A DNA stretch of 64,000 nt from Streptomyces canus 299MFChir4.1 (GCF_000383615.1 NZ_KB911600.1:62001-126000); one strand, 5' to 3'; shown: positions 8,143-17,923, counted from the stretch's first letter. Notes: generated from the letters alone by a model not told the origin. Numbers and translations: made by a program.

Positions 8143-8652
8143 GTGGCGATGGAGGCCGGCCCTCGCGACACCGCACAAGGCACCGAGCCCCGCGCCGCCG
8201 AGAGCGGTGAGCCGGAGCTTGACGCGGAGCGTCTGAGCCCCGACGGGCCCGACGACACCCTCGGCGGTGTGACCGCCGACGGTCCCGAGCCCGAGGAGAT
8301 GTTCCCGGGCGGGGAAGAGGTCGAGGTCGAGCTGCGCCCACAGCGCCGTCTGCGGATCTGGCAGCTCGCCCCCATCGTCTCGCTGGCCGCGGTCGGCTCC
8401 CTGATGTTCGCCTTCCCGCTGGCCTTCGACTTCGGCGACAGCGGAGCGGTGATCGCGATGCTGGGCCTGCTGATCTGCTCGTGCGCGGCCGGCTGGGGCA
8501 TGATGGCGGCGCGCCGCGTTGGTTACACGTGGCCGGGACTGCCGCAGCGGGGGTCCGGCCGTCGCGCGGACTGGCGGGTCGCGCTCGGGTACGTGGTGCT
8601 GGTGGCGGTTGTGGTCGTTCTCGCGGTCTGGCGCGTGGCGAGGCTCCGCTAG
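8143..8652 (+). CDS. Three-TM membrane protein, hypothetical
   Basis: A 169-residue protein with an acidic disordered N-terminal half and three hydrophobic segments: APIVSLAAVGSLMFAFPLAF, GAVIAMLGLLICSCAAGWGMM and a C-terminal YVVLVAVVVVLAVW, ending in a basic tail. The GTG at 8143 is chosen for the GGGAGGG 5 nt upstream; the ATG at 8149 and GTG at 8119 are alternatives. It lies about 100 bp after miaA and 125 bp before dapF. No functional family is recognised. Confidence 0.7.
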   Translation: MAMEAGPRDTAQGTEPRAAESGEPELDAERLSPDGPDDTLGGVTADGPEPEEMFPGGEEVEVELRPQRRLRIWQLAPIVSLAAVGSLMFAFPLAFDFGDSGAVIAMLGLLICSCAAGWGMMAARRVGYTWPGLPQRGSGRRADWRVALGYVVLVAVVVVLAVWRVARLR

Positions 8653-8777
8653 AGGCTTCCGGGGTGCGCGGGGCGGTGTCGGTCTGCGGCTTCCAGGACG
8701 CCTGGGGCCGCGCCGATCTGCGGCTACCGCCGCGTGAGCGCCATCAGCCCCCACCGGCCTACACGTACGATCGAGAC

Positions 8778-9647
8778 ATGAGCACCCGGATCCCCTTTCT
8801 CAAGGGCCACGGCACCGAGAACGACTTCGTGATCGTCCCGGACCCCGAGAACACCCTCGACCTGCCCCCCGCCGCCGTCGCCGCCCTGTGCGACCGCCGG
8901 GCCGGCATCGGTGGTGACGGCCTGCTCCACGTCGTACGGTCCGCCGAGCACCCCGAGGCCGCGCACCTGGCCGGGGAGGCCGAGTGGTTCATGGACTACC
9001 GCAACGGCGACGGCTCCGTCGCGGAGATGTGCGGCAACGGCGTACGCGTCTTCGCCCGCTACCTCCAGCGCGCCGGTCACGTCACCGAGGGCGACCTCGC
9101 GGTGGCCACGCGCGGGGGAGTGAAGACCGTGCACATCGCGAAGGACGGTGACGTCACCGTCGGCATGGGCAAGGCGCTGCTCCCCGAGGGAGACGTCACG
9201 GTGAGCGTCGGCGACCGCAGCTGGCCCGCCCGGAACGTGAACATGGGCAACCCGCACGCCGTGGCCTTCGTGGACGACCTCGCGCACGCCGGCGACCTCT
9301 ACTCCCCGCCGCCCTTCAGCCCGGCCGCCGCCTACCCGAGCGGGGTCAACGTCGAGTTCGTGGTCGACCGCGGCCCCCGCCACGTCGCCATGCGCGTGCA
9401 CGAGCGCGGGGCGGGCGAGACCCGGTCCTGCGGCACGGGCGCGTGTGCCGTCGCCGTGGCCGCGGCCCGCAGGGACGGCGCCGACCCGGCGACGACCGGC
9501 AGCCCGGCGACGTACACCGTCGACGTGCCCGGCGGCACCCTGGTGATCACCGAGCGGGCCGACGGCGAGATCGAGATGACCGGCCCCGCGGTGATCGTCG
9601 CCGAGGGCGAGATCGACGCCGACTGGCTTGAAAACGCGGTTGGTTGA
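8778..9647 (+). CDS. dapF: Diaminopimelate epimerase
   Basis: A 289-residue cofactor-independent epimerase converting LL- to meso-diaminopimelate for lysine. Note that Streptomyces peptidoglycan uses LL-DAP, so here the enzyme mainly feeds lysine synthesis. The two catalytic cysteines are C85 (EMCGNGVR) and C218 (RSCGTGAC), each in its conserved motif. FLKGHGTENDFV is the family N-terminus and GNPHAVAFV is also present. ATG start at 8778. Confidence 0.95.
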   Translation: MSTRIPFLKGHGTENDFVIVPDPENTLDLPPAAVAALCDRRAGIGGDGLLHVVRSAEHPEAAHLAGEAEWFMDYRNGDGSVAEMCGNGVRVFARYLQRAGHVTEGDLAVATRGGVKTVHIAKDGDVTVGMGKALLPEGDVTVSVGDRSWPARNVNMGNPHAVAFVDDLAHAGDLYSPPPFSPAAAYPSGVNVEFVVDRGPRHVAMRVHERGAGETRSCGTGACAVAVAAARRDGADPATTGSPATYTVDVPGGTLVITERADGEIEMTGPAVIVAEGEIDADWLENAVG

Positions 9648-9934
9648 CCATATGAATCGTCATGATCAGAGTCCCGGAGGCGTGGAAGCGCAGCCTCTGA
9701 CCCCTTGTTCGATGCGGAACCACAGCCAGGGGCAGGTCAGGTGGCGCGAAATCGTAAACCTACAAACCTTCGCTCGAATGGGTGATCCGTTTCACGCTCG
9801 CCGAGAGGCGGTCAGCCGGGCGTGATGGGCTCGGTAGCATCAAGCACCGGCCCGGACGGGGGACAGCTGCCATCCCCTGAGCCGTGTCCGCCATGGGGCA
9901 CCCCGTCCGCCGGTCCACGCAGCCGGAGGTGCCC
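9648..9934. other. Spacer before rshA with a possible promoter
   Basis: A 287-bp spacer. A TAGCAT hexamer at 9834-9839 could be a -10 element for rshA, giving a leader of about 90 nt, but no convincing -35 is seen. Nothing else is recognised. Confidence 0.35.
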
Positions 9935-12205
9935 ATGAGTGCGGAGGCGACGAACCCCGCGACCCCAGGTCCGGTAGCAGGCCCGGCCGCCCGTTGGCGG
10001 GCGCGGATCGACCTGCGCCGTCTGGGCCGTGCCGCGCTGCTCGGCCCGGCCGCCCGCGACCGGCTGCCCGACGCCATCGGCCACGTCGCCGAGGCCCACC
10101 GCGCCCACTATCCCGACGCCGACCTCGAGCCCCTGCGCCGCGCCTGGGTCCTGGCCGAGTCCTCGCACCGCGGCCAGATGCGCAAGAGCGGTGAGCCGTA
10201 CATCACACACCCGCTCGCGGTGACCCTGATCCTCGCCGAACTCGGCGCCGAGACCACGACCTTGACGGCCTCCCTGCTCCACGACACCGTCGAGGACACC
10301 GAGGTGACGCTCGATCAGGTCGGTGAGGAGTTCGGCGCGGAGGTCCGCTTCCTCGTCGACGGCGTCACCAAGCTGGAGAAGGTCGACTACGGCGCCGCCG
10401 CCGAGCCCGAGACCTTCCGCAAGATGCTCGTCGCCACCGGCAACGACGTCCGCGTGATGTCGATCAAACTCGCCGACCGGCTGCACAACATGCGCACCCT
10501 CGGCGTGATGCGCCCCGAGAAACAGGCCCGCATCGCCAAGGTCACCCGCGACGTCCTCATCCCGCTCGCCGAACGCCTCGGCGTCCAGGCCCTCAAGACC
10601 GAACTGGAAGACCTGGTCTTCGCGATCCTCCACCCCGAGGAGTACGAGCACACGCGCGAGTTGATCGTCGACAACGCCTCCCGCGCGGACGACCCGCTCG
10701 CCGAGATCGCCGACGAGGTGCGGGGGGTGCTGCGCGAGGCCGGGATCCAGGCCGAAGTCGTCATCCGGCCACGCCACTTCGTCTCCGTGCACCGGACGGC
10801 CCGCAAGCGCGGCAGACTGCGCGGCGCGGACTTCGGCCGCCTGCTGGTCCTGGTCGGCGAGGACGCCGACTGCTACGCCGTCCTGGGTGAACTGCACACC
10901 TGTATGACGCCGGTCGTCTCGGAGTTCAAGGACTTCATCGCCGTACCGAAGTTCAACCTGTACCAGTCGCTGCACACCGCCGTGGCACGCGGCGACGGCC
11001 AGGTCGTCGAGGTCCTGATCCGCACGCACCAGATGCACAAGGTCGCCGAGGCCGGGGTGGTAGCGCTCGGCAATCCGTACGCCTCGCCTTCGGACTCCTC
11101 TTCGAACCCCTCTTCGGACGCCTCGGGGGAGCAGGGCGCGTCCCGCGGTGTCGGCGCCGACGAGGAGCGGGTGGACCCCACCCGGCCCGGCTGGCTCTCC
11201 CGCCTCCTCGACTGGCAGGCGGCCGCGCCCGACGCCGACACCTTCTGGTCCACCCTGCGCGAGGACCTCGCCCAGGACCGCGAGATCACCGTCTTCCGGC
11301 CCGACGGCGGCACTCTGGGCCTGCCCGAGGGCGCGACCTGTGTGGACGCCGCGTACGCGCAGTACGGCGAGGACGCGCACGCGTGCCTGGGCGCTCGTGT
11401 CAACGGCCGGCTGGCGACCCTGAGCACCGTCCTGAAGGACGGCGACACCGTCCAGCTCCTCATGGGGCAGGACCCCGCCGCCGAACCCTCCAAGGAGTGG
11501 CTGGAGCACGCGCACACGCCCGCCGCCCGGATCGCCATCCAGCGGTGGATCGCGACGCATCCGACGCCCCCGACGCACGAGGCGCCGGAGGAGACCGCGG
11601 AGCGGGGCGGGACGGCCGGTACGACGGCCGACGTCACGACTCGGGGCGCGAACCCGTTCCGGCCCTACGTCGCGGAGCCGCCGTCTGCCGACACGCCCGA
11701 CAGCGCGGGTCGGATCATCGCCGAGCCGCAGACCCACGACGACCAGGCCGCCGAACGCCCGGGCGCCGCCGTCGCCCTCGTCGACCAGCCCGGCGCGACC
11801 GTACGGCTGGCCGGCTGCTGCACGCCCGTACCGCCCGACGAGATCACCGGCTTCGCCGTGCGCGGGGGAGTGGTCACCGTGCACCGCGTCGAGTGCGCCG
11901 CGGTGGCCCGGATGAAGGGGCGCAAGGAGGTCGACGTGCGCTGGGGCGACACCGCCGAGTGCCGGGTCACGCTGTTCGCGGAATCGTTCGGCCGCCCGCA
12001 CCTCCTGGCCGACCTCACCGAGGCCATGGCCGGCGAGGGCGCCGAAATCGTCTCCGCGACCGTCGAACCCCCCAGCCAGCAGCGGGTTCGCCACACGTAC
12101 ACGGTCCAACTGCCGGACGCGGCCCAACTCCCCGCTCTGATGAGGGCGATGCGGAACGTGGCCGGCGTCTACGACGTGAGCAGGGCGCAGACGACTGGGG
12201 ACTGA
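9935..12205 (+). CDS. rshA: RelA/SpoT homologue RshA with degenerate synthetase domain
   Basis: A 756-residue RSH protein. Domains in order: HD (p)ppGpp hydrolase (about 70-240) with intact H92, H116-D117 (LLHDTVEDT) and D181 (KLADRLHNMRT); a synthetase-like domain (about 270-370); a Ser/Asp-rich linker; TGS (about 440-510); a conserved CCTP-type region; and a C-terminal ACT domain. In the synthetase region the ATP loop reads SVHRTARKR and the usual D-L-x-x-x-R is DFGRLLVLV, so the arginine is lost, while FKDFIAVPK, YQSLHT and VEVLIRT remain. Hydrolysis seems intact; synthesis is doubtful. The ATG at 9935 has GGAGG 6 nt upstream. It matches the second RSH of S. coelicolor. Confidence 0.88.
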   Translation: MSAEATNPATPGPVAGPAARWRARIDLRRLGRAALLGPAARDRLPDAIGHVAEAHRAHYPDADLEPLRRAWVLAESSHRGQMRKSGEPYITHPLAVTLILAELGAETTTLTASLLHDTVEDTEVTLDQVGEEFGAEVRFLVDGVTKLEKVDYGAAAEPETFRKMLVATGNDVRVMSIKLADRLHNMRTLGVMRPEKQARIAKVTRDVLIPLAERLGVQALKTELEDLVFAILHPEEYEHTRELIVDNASRADDPLAEIADEVRGVLREAGIQAEVVIRPRHFVSVHRTARKRGRLRGADFGRLLVLVGEDADCYAVLGELHTCMTPVVSEFKDFIAVPKFNLYQSLHTAVARGDGQVVEVLIRTHQMHKVAEAGVVALGNPYASPSDSSSNPSSDASGEQGASRGVGADEERVDPTRPGWLSRLLDWQAAAPDADTFWSTLREDLAQDREITVFRPDGGTLGLPEGATCVDAAYAQYGEDAHACLGARVNGRLATLSTVLKDGDTVQLLMGQDPAAEPSKEWLEHAHTPAARIAIQRWIATHPTPPTHEAPEETAERGGTAGTTADVTTRGANPFRPYVAEPPSADTPDSAGRIIAEPQTHDDQAAERPGAAVALVDQPGATVRLAGCCTPVPPDEITGFAVRGGVVTVHRVECAAVARMKGRKEVDVRWGDTAECRVTLFAESFGRPHLLADLTEAMAGEGAEIVSATVEPPSQQRVRHTYTVQLPDAAQLPALMRAMRNVAGVYDVSRAQTTGD

Positions 12206-12962
12206 CAGGGGTGTCGGGGGCGGGGTCGGCTGGGGGTGAGGTGTCCTGGGGCTGGGGCTGGGGCTGGGGTCGCCGGGGGCGATGTCTTAGGGGGCTGGGC
12301 CCGCGGGGATCGACGTCTCAGGGGGCCGGGCCCGCCGGGCCTCAGGCGGTTGTTGGTCGAGTTGGGGCGAGGCCCATCCTCAGGGGGCCGGACCGGCTGG
12401 GGTCGACGCCTCGGAACGTTTGCCGGGTCGGGCCAGGCCGAGTCTCCGTGTCCGGTGTCCGGGATGGGGCCGGTACCTCAGGGGGACCCAGTTCGCACAC
12501 AGCGATCGATGTCTCAGCGGGCCGGGCCCGCCGCGGCCGACGCCTCAGAGGGCTCGCCGGAGTGGGGCCAGGCCCACGCCCAGTCTCAGTGCCCCGCGTC
12601 CGGGCCGGTGCCGGCCCCCCCCAGAGGTCTCGCCCACAGGAATCTCCGTCTCAAGGGGCTGCGCCGACTGGACGAGCCCGATTCTCAGCGGCCCGCCCCC
12701 AGGACGGTGCCGAAACAGGGAGCCGCTCCCGACCCGCTTGGCGCCCGCAGGCCCCACCGCGCGCGGGGACCGATCCGCAGGCCTTGGCGCGGGGACAGCA
12801 GCCCGCAGTCCCGCGTGTGAGGACCGCTCGACACGCCTCACGCGCGCGCGTGACGGGCACAGGACCGTACGCGTCCACCTCAACGGGACCGGAGGACCCC
12901 GTTCGAGTGGGCCGGTCGCGCGTCGCCGCCGTGGCGCCCGCGCGCGCTGGTAGCGGTGGTGC
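12206..12962. repeat. Repeat-rich spacer with degenerate CTCAGGGGGCCGG units
   Basis: A 757-bp spacer opening with a GGGGCT tandem run (about 12246-12270). At least six degenerate copies of a unit like GTCTCAGGGGGCCGGGCCCG follow, at 12284-12303, 12315-12334, 12377-12396, 12475-12490, 12511-12530 and 12542-12556, often preceded by CGAYG. All three plus-strand frames are open for long stretches only because of the composition; none has a credible start or domain. It could be a decayed gene, a nucleoid or protein-binding array, or a structured RNA. Confidence 0.6.
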
Positions 12963-14501
12963 ATGCCGCTGACCCCCCACACCCACCCCGGCCCCGCCCA
13001 CGCCGACCGGTCCGAACCCGACGCCCCCCGTCGCCGTACCGGACGCGCCCGACGACGCAAGGCGGCCGCGCTGCTCGCCTCCGCCGTCTCCGTCTGTCTG
13101 CTCGCCGCGAGCGCTCCGGCCGAGCCGCTCGGCGTCGGTGACCGCCTCTTCCCGCAGCTCGGCAACCCCGGCTACGACGTGGCGTCGTACGACCTGTCCT
13201 TCCACTATCCCGGCAGCAACAGCAAGCCGCTCACGGCCGTCACCACGATCGACGCCTGGACGACGACCGACCTCGACCGCATCAACCTCGACTTCGCGCA
13301 CGGCGAGGTCCGGTCCGTCCAGGTCGACGGACGGCCCGCGGACTTCACCGGCGCGGGCGAGGATCTCGTCGTCACCCCCGACGAACCGCTGCCCCGCGGC
13401 AGCTGGATGCGGATCACCGTCCGGCACACGAGCGACCCCGTCTCCGTCGCGGACCGGGACGGCGGCTGGGTACGCACCGCGGACGGGCTCGCCATGGCCA
13501 ACCAGGCCGACGTCGCCCACCTGGTGTTCCCGTGCAACGACCACCCCTCCGACAAGGCGATGTTCACCATCCGGATCACCGCGCCCGACGGTTACACGGC
13601 CGTCGCGAACGGACTCCCGACGGACGTGGACCGCGTCGGCCGGTCGACCACCTGGACGTACCGCACCCAGCACCCCATGGCCACCGAGCTCGCACAGGTG
13701 TCCATCGGCCGCTCCACCGTGCTGCACCGCGCCGGACCGCACGGACTGCCCGTCCGGGACGTCGTGCCCGCAAAGGACCGCGCCGAACTCGAACCCTGGC
13801 TCAAGAAGACCCCCGGCCAGCTCGCCTGGATGGAGAACAAGGTCGGGACGTACCCCTTCGAGACGTACGGCCTCCTCATGGCCACCGCCGACACCGGCTT
13901 CGAGTTGGAAACCCAAACCCTCTCCCTCTTCGAGAAGGATCTCTTCACCGAGCCCGCCTACCCCAAGTGGTACGTCGAGTCGATCATGGTCCATGAGCTC
14001 TCCCACCAGTGGTTCGGCGACAGCGTCAGCCCCCGCACCTGGTCCGACCTGTGGCTCAACGAAGGCCACGCCACCTGGTACGAGGCCCTGTACGCGGAGG
14101 AGAAGGCGGGCCGCACCCTCGAGGCCCGCATGAAGGCCGCGTACGGCGCCTCCGACCGCTGGCGCGCCGCCGGCGGCCCACCCGCCGCGCCCAAGCCGCC
14201 CAAGCCCGGCCAGAAGATCAGCATCTTCCGCCCGAACGTCTACGACGGCGCCGCCCTGATCCTGTACGCCCTGCGCCAGGAGATCGGCCACAGGTCCTTC
14301 GAGAGCCTGGAGCGGGCCTGGGTGCAGGAACACCGGGACGGCACGGCGTCGACCGCAGACTTCGTGCGCCTCGCCTCCCAGATCTCCGGACGCGACCTCG
14401 GCGGCTTCCTCCAGGGCTGGCTCTACGGCGAGAAGACCCCGCCGATGCCCGGCCACCCGGACTGGAAGGCCGTGGCACCCGCCGCCGCACCGGTGAAATA
14501 A
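12963..14501 (+). CDS. Secreted M1-family zinc metallopeptidase
   Basis: A 512-residue aminopeptidase-like protein. The Arg-rich N-terminus and hydrophobic ALLASAVSVCLLAAS (about 36-50) form a signal peptide. The zinc site is HELSH (about 343-347) with the downstream glutamate in WLNEGHATWYE. An N-terminal beta domain precedes it, and GFELETQTLS occupies the place of the GAMEN loop, as in other secreted bacterial M1 enzymes. It is shorter than M1 enzymes with the C-terminal helical domain. A strong terminator follows. Confidence 0.88.
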   Translation: MPLTPHTHPGPAHADRSEPDAPRRRTGRARRRKAAALLASAVSVCLLAASAPAEPLGVGDRLFPQLGNPGYDVASYDLSFHYPGSNSKPLTAVTTIDAWTTTDLDRINLDFAHGEVRSVQVDGRPADFTGAGEDLVVTPDEPLPRGSWMRITVRHTSDPVSVADRDGGWVRTADGLAMANQADVAHLVFPCNDHPSDKAMFTIRITAPDGYTAVANGLPTDVDRVGRSTTWTYRTQHPMATELAQVSIGRSTVLHRAGPHGLPVRDVVPAKDRAELEPWLKKTPGQLAWMENKVGTYPFETYGLLMATADTGFELETQTLSLFEKDLFTEPAYPKWYVESIMVHELSHQWFGDSVSPRTWSDLWLNEGHATWYEALYAEEKAGRTLEARMKAAYGASDRWRAAGGPPAAPKPPKPGQKISIFRPNVYDGAALILYALRQEIGHRSFESLERAWVQEHRDGTASTADFVRLASQISGRDLGGFLQGWLYGEKTPPMPGHPDWKAVAPAAAPVK

Positions 14502-14514
14502 GGCGGTGACGAGA

Positions 14515-14560
14515 CGCCCCGTGCCGTGCGACCATCTTCAGGTCGGCGCGGCACGGGGCG
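14515..14560 (+). terminator. Terminator after M1 peptidase
   Basis: Arms CGCCCCGTGCCG (14515-14526) and CGGCACGGGGCG (14549-14560) are perfect, with an inner CGACC/GGTCG stem. Confidence 0.8.
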
Positions 14561-14635
14561 CGGGAATCTCCCGGAGTGCTCGTGCGTTGAGTTCTGTGAC
14601 CGCCGAATCGGAATCCCCATCGACGTAAGGATCAA

Positions 14636-16132
14636 ATGACCTCCTCTTCATCCCCTTCCCAGGACACGCAGCGCCTCGCGCACACTTACGCCGAAGGTCT
14701 TCGGGCCGATGCCCTGATGGAAGAGGACGTCGCCTGGAGCCACGAGATCGACGGAGAGCGGGACGGCGAGCAGTTCGACCGCTCCGAGCGCGCGGCCCTG
14801 CGCCGGGTCGCCGGCCTCTCCACCGAGCTCGAGGACGTCACCGAGGTCGAGTACCGCCAGCTCCGTCTGGAGCGGGTCGTCCTCGTCGGCGTCTGGACCA
14901 CGGGGACCGCGCAGGACGCCGACAACTCCCTCGCGGAGCTCGCCGCCCTCGCGGAGACCGCGGGCGCACTCGTGCTCGACGGCGTGATCCAGCGTCGCGA
15001 CAAGCCCGACGCGGCCACCTTCATCGGTTCCGGCAAGGCCTTGGAGCTGCGTGACATCGTCGTCGAATCCGGCGCGGACACCGTCATCTGCGACGGTGAG
15101 CTCAGCCCCGGCCAGCTCATCGCCCTCGAAGACGTCGTCAAGGTCAAGGTCATCGACCGTACGGCCCTGATCCTCGACATCTTCGCCCAGCACGCCAAGT
15201 CCCGTGAGGGCAAGGCGCAGGTCGCGCTCGCGCAGATGCAGTACATGCTGCCGCGACTGCGCGGCTGGGGTCAGTCGCTGTCCCGTCAGATGGGCGGCGG
15301 CAAGGGCGGCGGCCTCGCCACCCGTGGTCCCGGTGAGACCAAGATCGAGACGGACCGGCGTCGGATCCGCGAGAAGATGGCGAAGATGCGCCGGGAGATC
15401 GCGGACATGAAGACCGGCCGCGAGATCAAGCGCCAGGAACGCAAGCGCCACAAGGTGCCCTCGGTCGCCATCGCGGGTTACACCAACGCCGGCAAGTCGT
15501 CCCTGCTCAACCGCCTCACGGGCGCGGGCGTCCTGGTCGAGAACTCCCTGTTCGCGACCCTGGACCCCACCGTCCGCCGGGCGGAGACCCCGAGCGGCCG
15601 TCTGTACACACTGGCCGACACCGTCGGTTTTGTACGGCACCTGCCGCACCACCTGGTCGAGGCGTTCCGCTCCACCATGGAGGAGGTCGGTGAGGCCGAC
15701 CTGATCCTGCACGTGGTGGACGGCTCGCACCCGAACCCGGAGGAGCAGTTGGCCGCCGTACGCGAGGTGGTCAGGGACGTCGGCGCCACCGGCGTGCCCG
15801 AGATCGTGGTGATCAACAAGGCCGACGCGGCGGACCCGCTGACGCTGCAGCGGCTGATGCGGATCGAGAAGCGCTCCATCGCTGTCTCGGCCCGTACCGG
15901 CCAGGGCATCACCGAGCTGCTCGCCCTGATCGACAACGAACTGCCCAGGCCGTCCGTCGAGATCGAGGCGCTCGTGCCGTACACCCACGGCAAGCTGGTC
16001 GCCCGCGCCCATGACGAGGGCGAGGTGATCTCCGAGGAGCACACGGCGGAGGGCACCCTGCTCAAGGTGCGGGTGCACGAGGAACTGGCCGCGGAGCTCG
16101 TGCCGTACGTGCCGGCACCGGTCGTGGCCTGA
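14636..16132 (+). CDS. hflX: Ribosome-associated GTPase HflX
   Basis: A 498-residue GTPase of the HflX family, which splits or rescues stalled ribosomes. The N-terminal HflX domain shows DAATFIGSGKALEL and the linker has GGLATRGPGETKIETDRRRI. The G domain has G1 GYTNAGKSS, G3 LADTVGF, G4 NKAD, and a C-terminal domain follows. ATG start at 14636, 75 bp after the preceding terminator, so it is likely a single-gene unit. A near-ideal terminator follows it. Confidence 0.95.
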   Translation: MTSSSSPSQDTQRLAHTYAEGLRADALMEEDVAWSHEIDGERDGEQFDRSERAALRRVAGLSTELEDVTEVEYRQLRLERVVLVGVWTTGTAQDADNSLAELAALAETAGALVLDGVIQRRDKPDAATFIGSGKALELRDIVVESGADTVICDGELSPGQLIALEDVVKVKVIDRTALILDIFAQHAKSREGKAQVALAQMQYMLPRLRGWGQSLSRQMGGGKGGGLATRGPGETKIETDRRRIREKMAKMRREIADMKTGREIKRQERKRHKVPSVAIAGYTNAGKSSLLNRLTGAGVLVENSLFATLDPTVRRAETPSGRLYTLADTVGFVRHLPHHLVEAFRSTMEEVGEADLILHVVDGSHPNPEEQLAAVREVVRDVGATGVPEIVVINKADAADPLTLQRLMRIEKRSIAVSARTGQGITELLALIDNELPRPSVEIEALVPYTHGKLVARAHDEGEVISEEHTAEGTLLKVRVHEELAAELVPYVPAPVVA

Positions 16133-16151
16133 GTGCCGTAGCTCTCCTGAC

Positions 16152-16184
16152 AGGCCCGCCCCTTTTCGAGAAAGGGGCGGGCCT
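16152..16184 (+). terminator. Terminator after hflX
   Basis: Perfect 14-bp stem (16152-16165 and 16171-16184) with a 5-nt loop. Confidence 0.85.
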
Positions 16185-16277
16185 TCAGCGTGTTCGGGTC
16201 AGCGGCGCCGCCGCTCGCGCCTCACGACGCGGGCGGGTTGTCGGTCGCGGGCTCGGGCCGACCGCGGCCGGGAACTC

Positions 16278-17507
16278 TCACGGGCCGGCGAACTTCTGAC
16301 TGACCGAGTCGTACACCCCCTTGGCCACCTCACCCAGCCGGGGCCCGGCCAGCCAGCCCGCGTTCACCGGACCGATCGAGGTGTTGGACACCAGCGCCGG
16401 CTCGCCGTCCGCACCCGTCGCGACCCAGCCGCCGCCGGACGAACCACCGGTCATGGTGCAGCCGATCCGGTACATCGTCGGATCCGAGGCGTTGATCGAC
16501 AGCCGTCCCGGCCTGTCCTGGCACTGGTACAGCGTCTCCCCGTCGAACGGTGCCGCCGCCGGATACCCGTCGACCGTGATGCTCTCCACCCGCGGCACCG
16601 CCGGCGCCGCGAAGTGCACCGGCAGGGCCGAACCGACCGTCTCCTCCAAGGACTTGCCGCTGCCCCCCTTCTCCGGCGTCACATGGATGACGGCGAAGTC
16701 GTACGGGGCGCCTTCCCCGCCGGTCGGACCGCCCTGCGCGATCCACTGGTCCGAGGTCCCCGCCCAGTCGGCCCACCAGACGCCGTACGGAGCAAGCTCG
16801 TCCTCGGTCGCGCCGGCCAACTCCGCTGCCGAGAGCGCCTGGTCGTTGTACGACGGCACGAACGCGATGTTGCGGTACCAGCCGCCAGTCCTGCCCGCGT
16901 GCACACAATGTCCCGCCGTCCACACCAGGTTGGACCTGCCCGGGTGGGCCGGGTCCGCCACGACCGTCGCCGAGCAGACCATCGTGCCTTCGGGGGAGTC
17001 GAAGAACACCTTGCCCGCCTCGGGGACGTTGTCGTGGTACGTAGGCGACACGGCCTTCGCGTCCACCGGCGTCGGCTCCGGATCGGTCACACCCTGGTCA
17101 CCCGAGAGGTCGCTCTCCTGGACACCACGGTCGGGGTCCTCGGCCCCCTGCATCCGATCCGGGTCCCACAGGCCCTCGATGACGGGGTTGATGTAGTCCT
17201 GGGCCTCGCGCAGCCAGTCGTCCCTGTCCCAGTTCTTCCAGGCGCCGTCCTTCCACTTGTCGACATCGATCCCGTGCTCCTTGAGCCGGTCCCTGATGTC
17301 GTCCGGGATCGTGATCTTGCCGTCTCCCTCGGACGCGGCCGAGGCGGAGGCCTGCGCGTTCGCCTCCGGGTCGCCCGAGCCGCAGCCGGTGGCGGTCAGT
17401 GCCAGCACCGAGGCGAGGGCCACGGCAGCGAGCACGGGGGAGGTTCTGCGGCGCGCGACCTTTTCGCCTTCGCCGCGAGCGGTCAACAACAGCGGTTCGG
17501 ATCGCAT
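16278..17507 (-). CDS. Lipoprotein trypsin/V8-like serine peptidase
   Basis: A 409-residue exported protease. The N-terminus carries a hydrophobic stretch ending LALTATGC, a lipobox-like site with the lipidated Cys, followed by an Ala/Ser-rich linker. The catalytic His lies in VWTAGHCVHAG, the Asp in PYDFAVIHV and the Ser in TGGSSGGGW. The domain resembles the glutamyl-endopeptidase/V8 subset of chymotrypsin-fold enzymes. The ATG at complement 17505-17507 is chosen because GGGGAGG precedes it; the long upstream frame extension has no ribosome site. Downstream it converges on hflX. Confidence 0.85.
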   Translation of the reverse strand: MRSEPLLLTARGEGEKVARRRTSPVLAAVALASVLALTATGCGSGDPEANAQASASAASEGDGKITIPDDIRDRLKEHGIDVDKWKDGAWKNWDRDDWLREAQDYINPVIEGLWDPDRMQGAEDPDRGVQESDLSGDQGVTDPEPTPVDAKAVSPTYHDNVPEAGKVFFDSPEGTMVCSATVVADPAHPGRSNLVWTAGHCVHAGRTGGWYRNIAFVPSYNDQALSAAELAGATEDELAPYGVWWADWAGTSDQWIAQGGPTGGEGAPYDFAVIHVTPEKGGSGKSLEETVGSALPVHFAAPAVPRVESITVDGYPAAAPFDGETLYQCQDRPGRLSINASDPTMYRIGCTMTGGSSGGGWVATGADGEPALVSNTSIGPVNAGWLAGPRLGEVAKGVYDSVSQKFAGP

Positions 17508-17923
17508 TCTCTGCCTCCCCGTGGTGCGAACGAACCCAGTGCCGGAACCCGTTGCGGAACCCGGCGCCGGGACCCGGGACTTCCCGCAGACGCCCACCAG
17601 TTGGCTGTCCGGCACCGCGCCTTGGAACGGCATCACCACTATGCGCCCGTTATGGGGGACTTCACGCCGAACCGCAATGGTTCCGTCATGTCAAAGATCT
17701 GCGGACAACCCGTAACCCGCCGAACAGTCCGCGGTTGGTAGCGGTGGGGGCCTGCTGCCGGCGGACCGTCGGTCCCCCACGCCCCAATCCCCGGAGTTTT
17801 CCAGACAGTCGGGGCATCGATGTTCCGAGATGTCGAGCAAAGGGTTCCGGGGCTCCGTATGTCGGGGCGGGCGAGTCCGCGAGGGAACCGCTTGCCCCTG
17901 CGCAGCGCGACGACGGGAGAACC
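17508..17923. other. Divergent spacer, peptidase / siderophore cluster
   Basis: A 416-bp spacer with both promoters. I looked for an iron-box palindrome (DmdR/IdeR type) and did not find one. No gene is recognised. Confidence 0.5.

Noticed and set aside
9812..12127. 771-residue minus-strand open frame
   Set aside because: Complement of rshA with biased composition and no recognisable domain.
12236..12820. 194-residue open frame in the repeat-rich spacer
   Set aside because: Gly/Pro/Arg/Ser low complexity, arises from the repeat units; no ribosome site or domain.
17508..17923. Iron box (DmdR/IdeR) before the siderophore cluster
   Set aside because: No TTAGGTTAGGCTCACCTAA-like palindrome here or in the 19466-20116 spacer.
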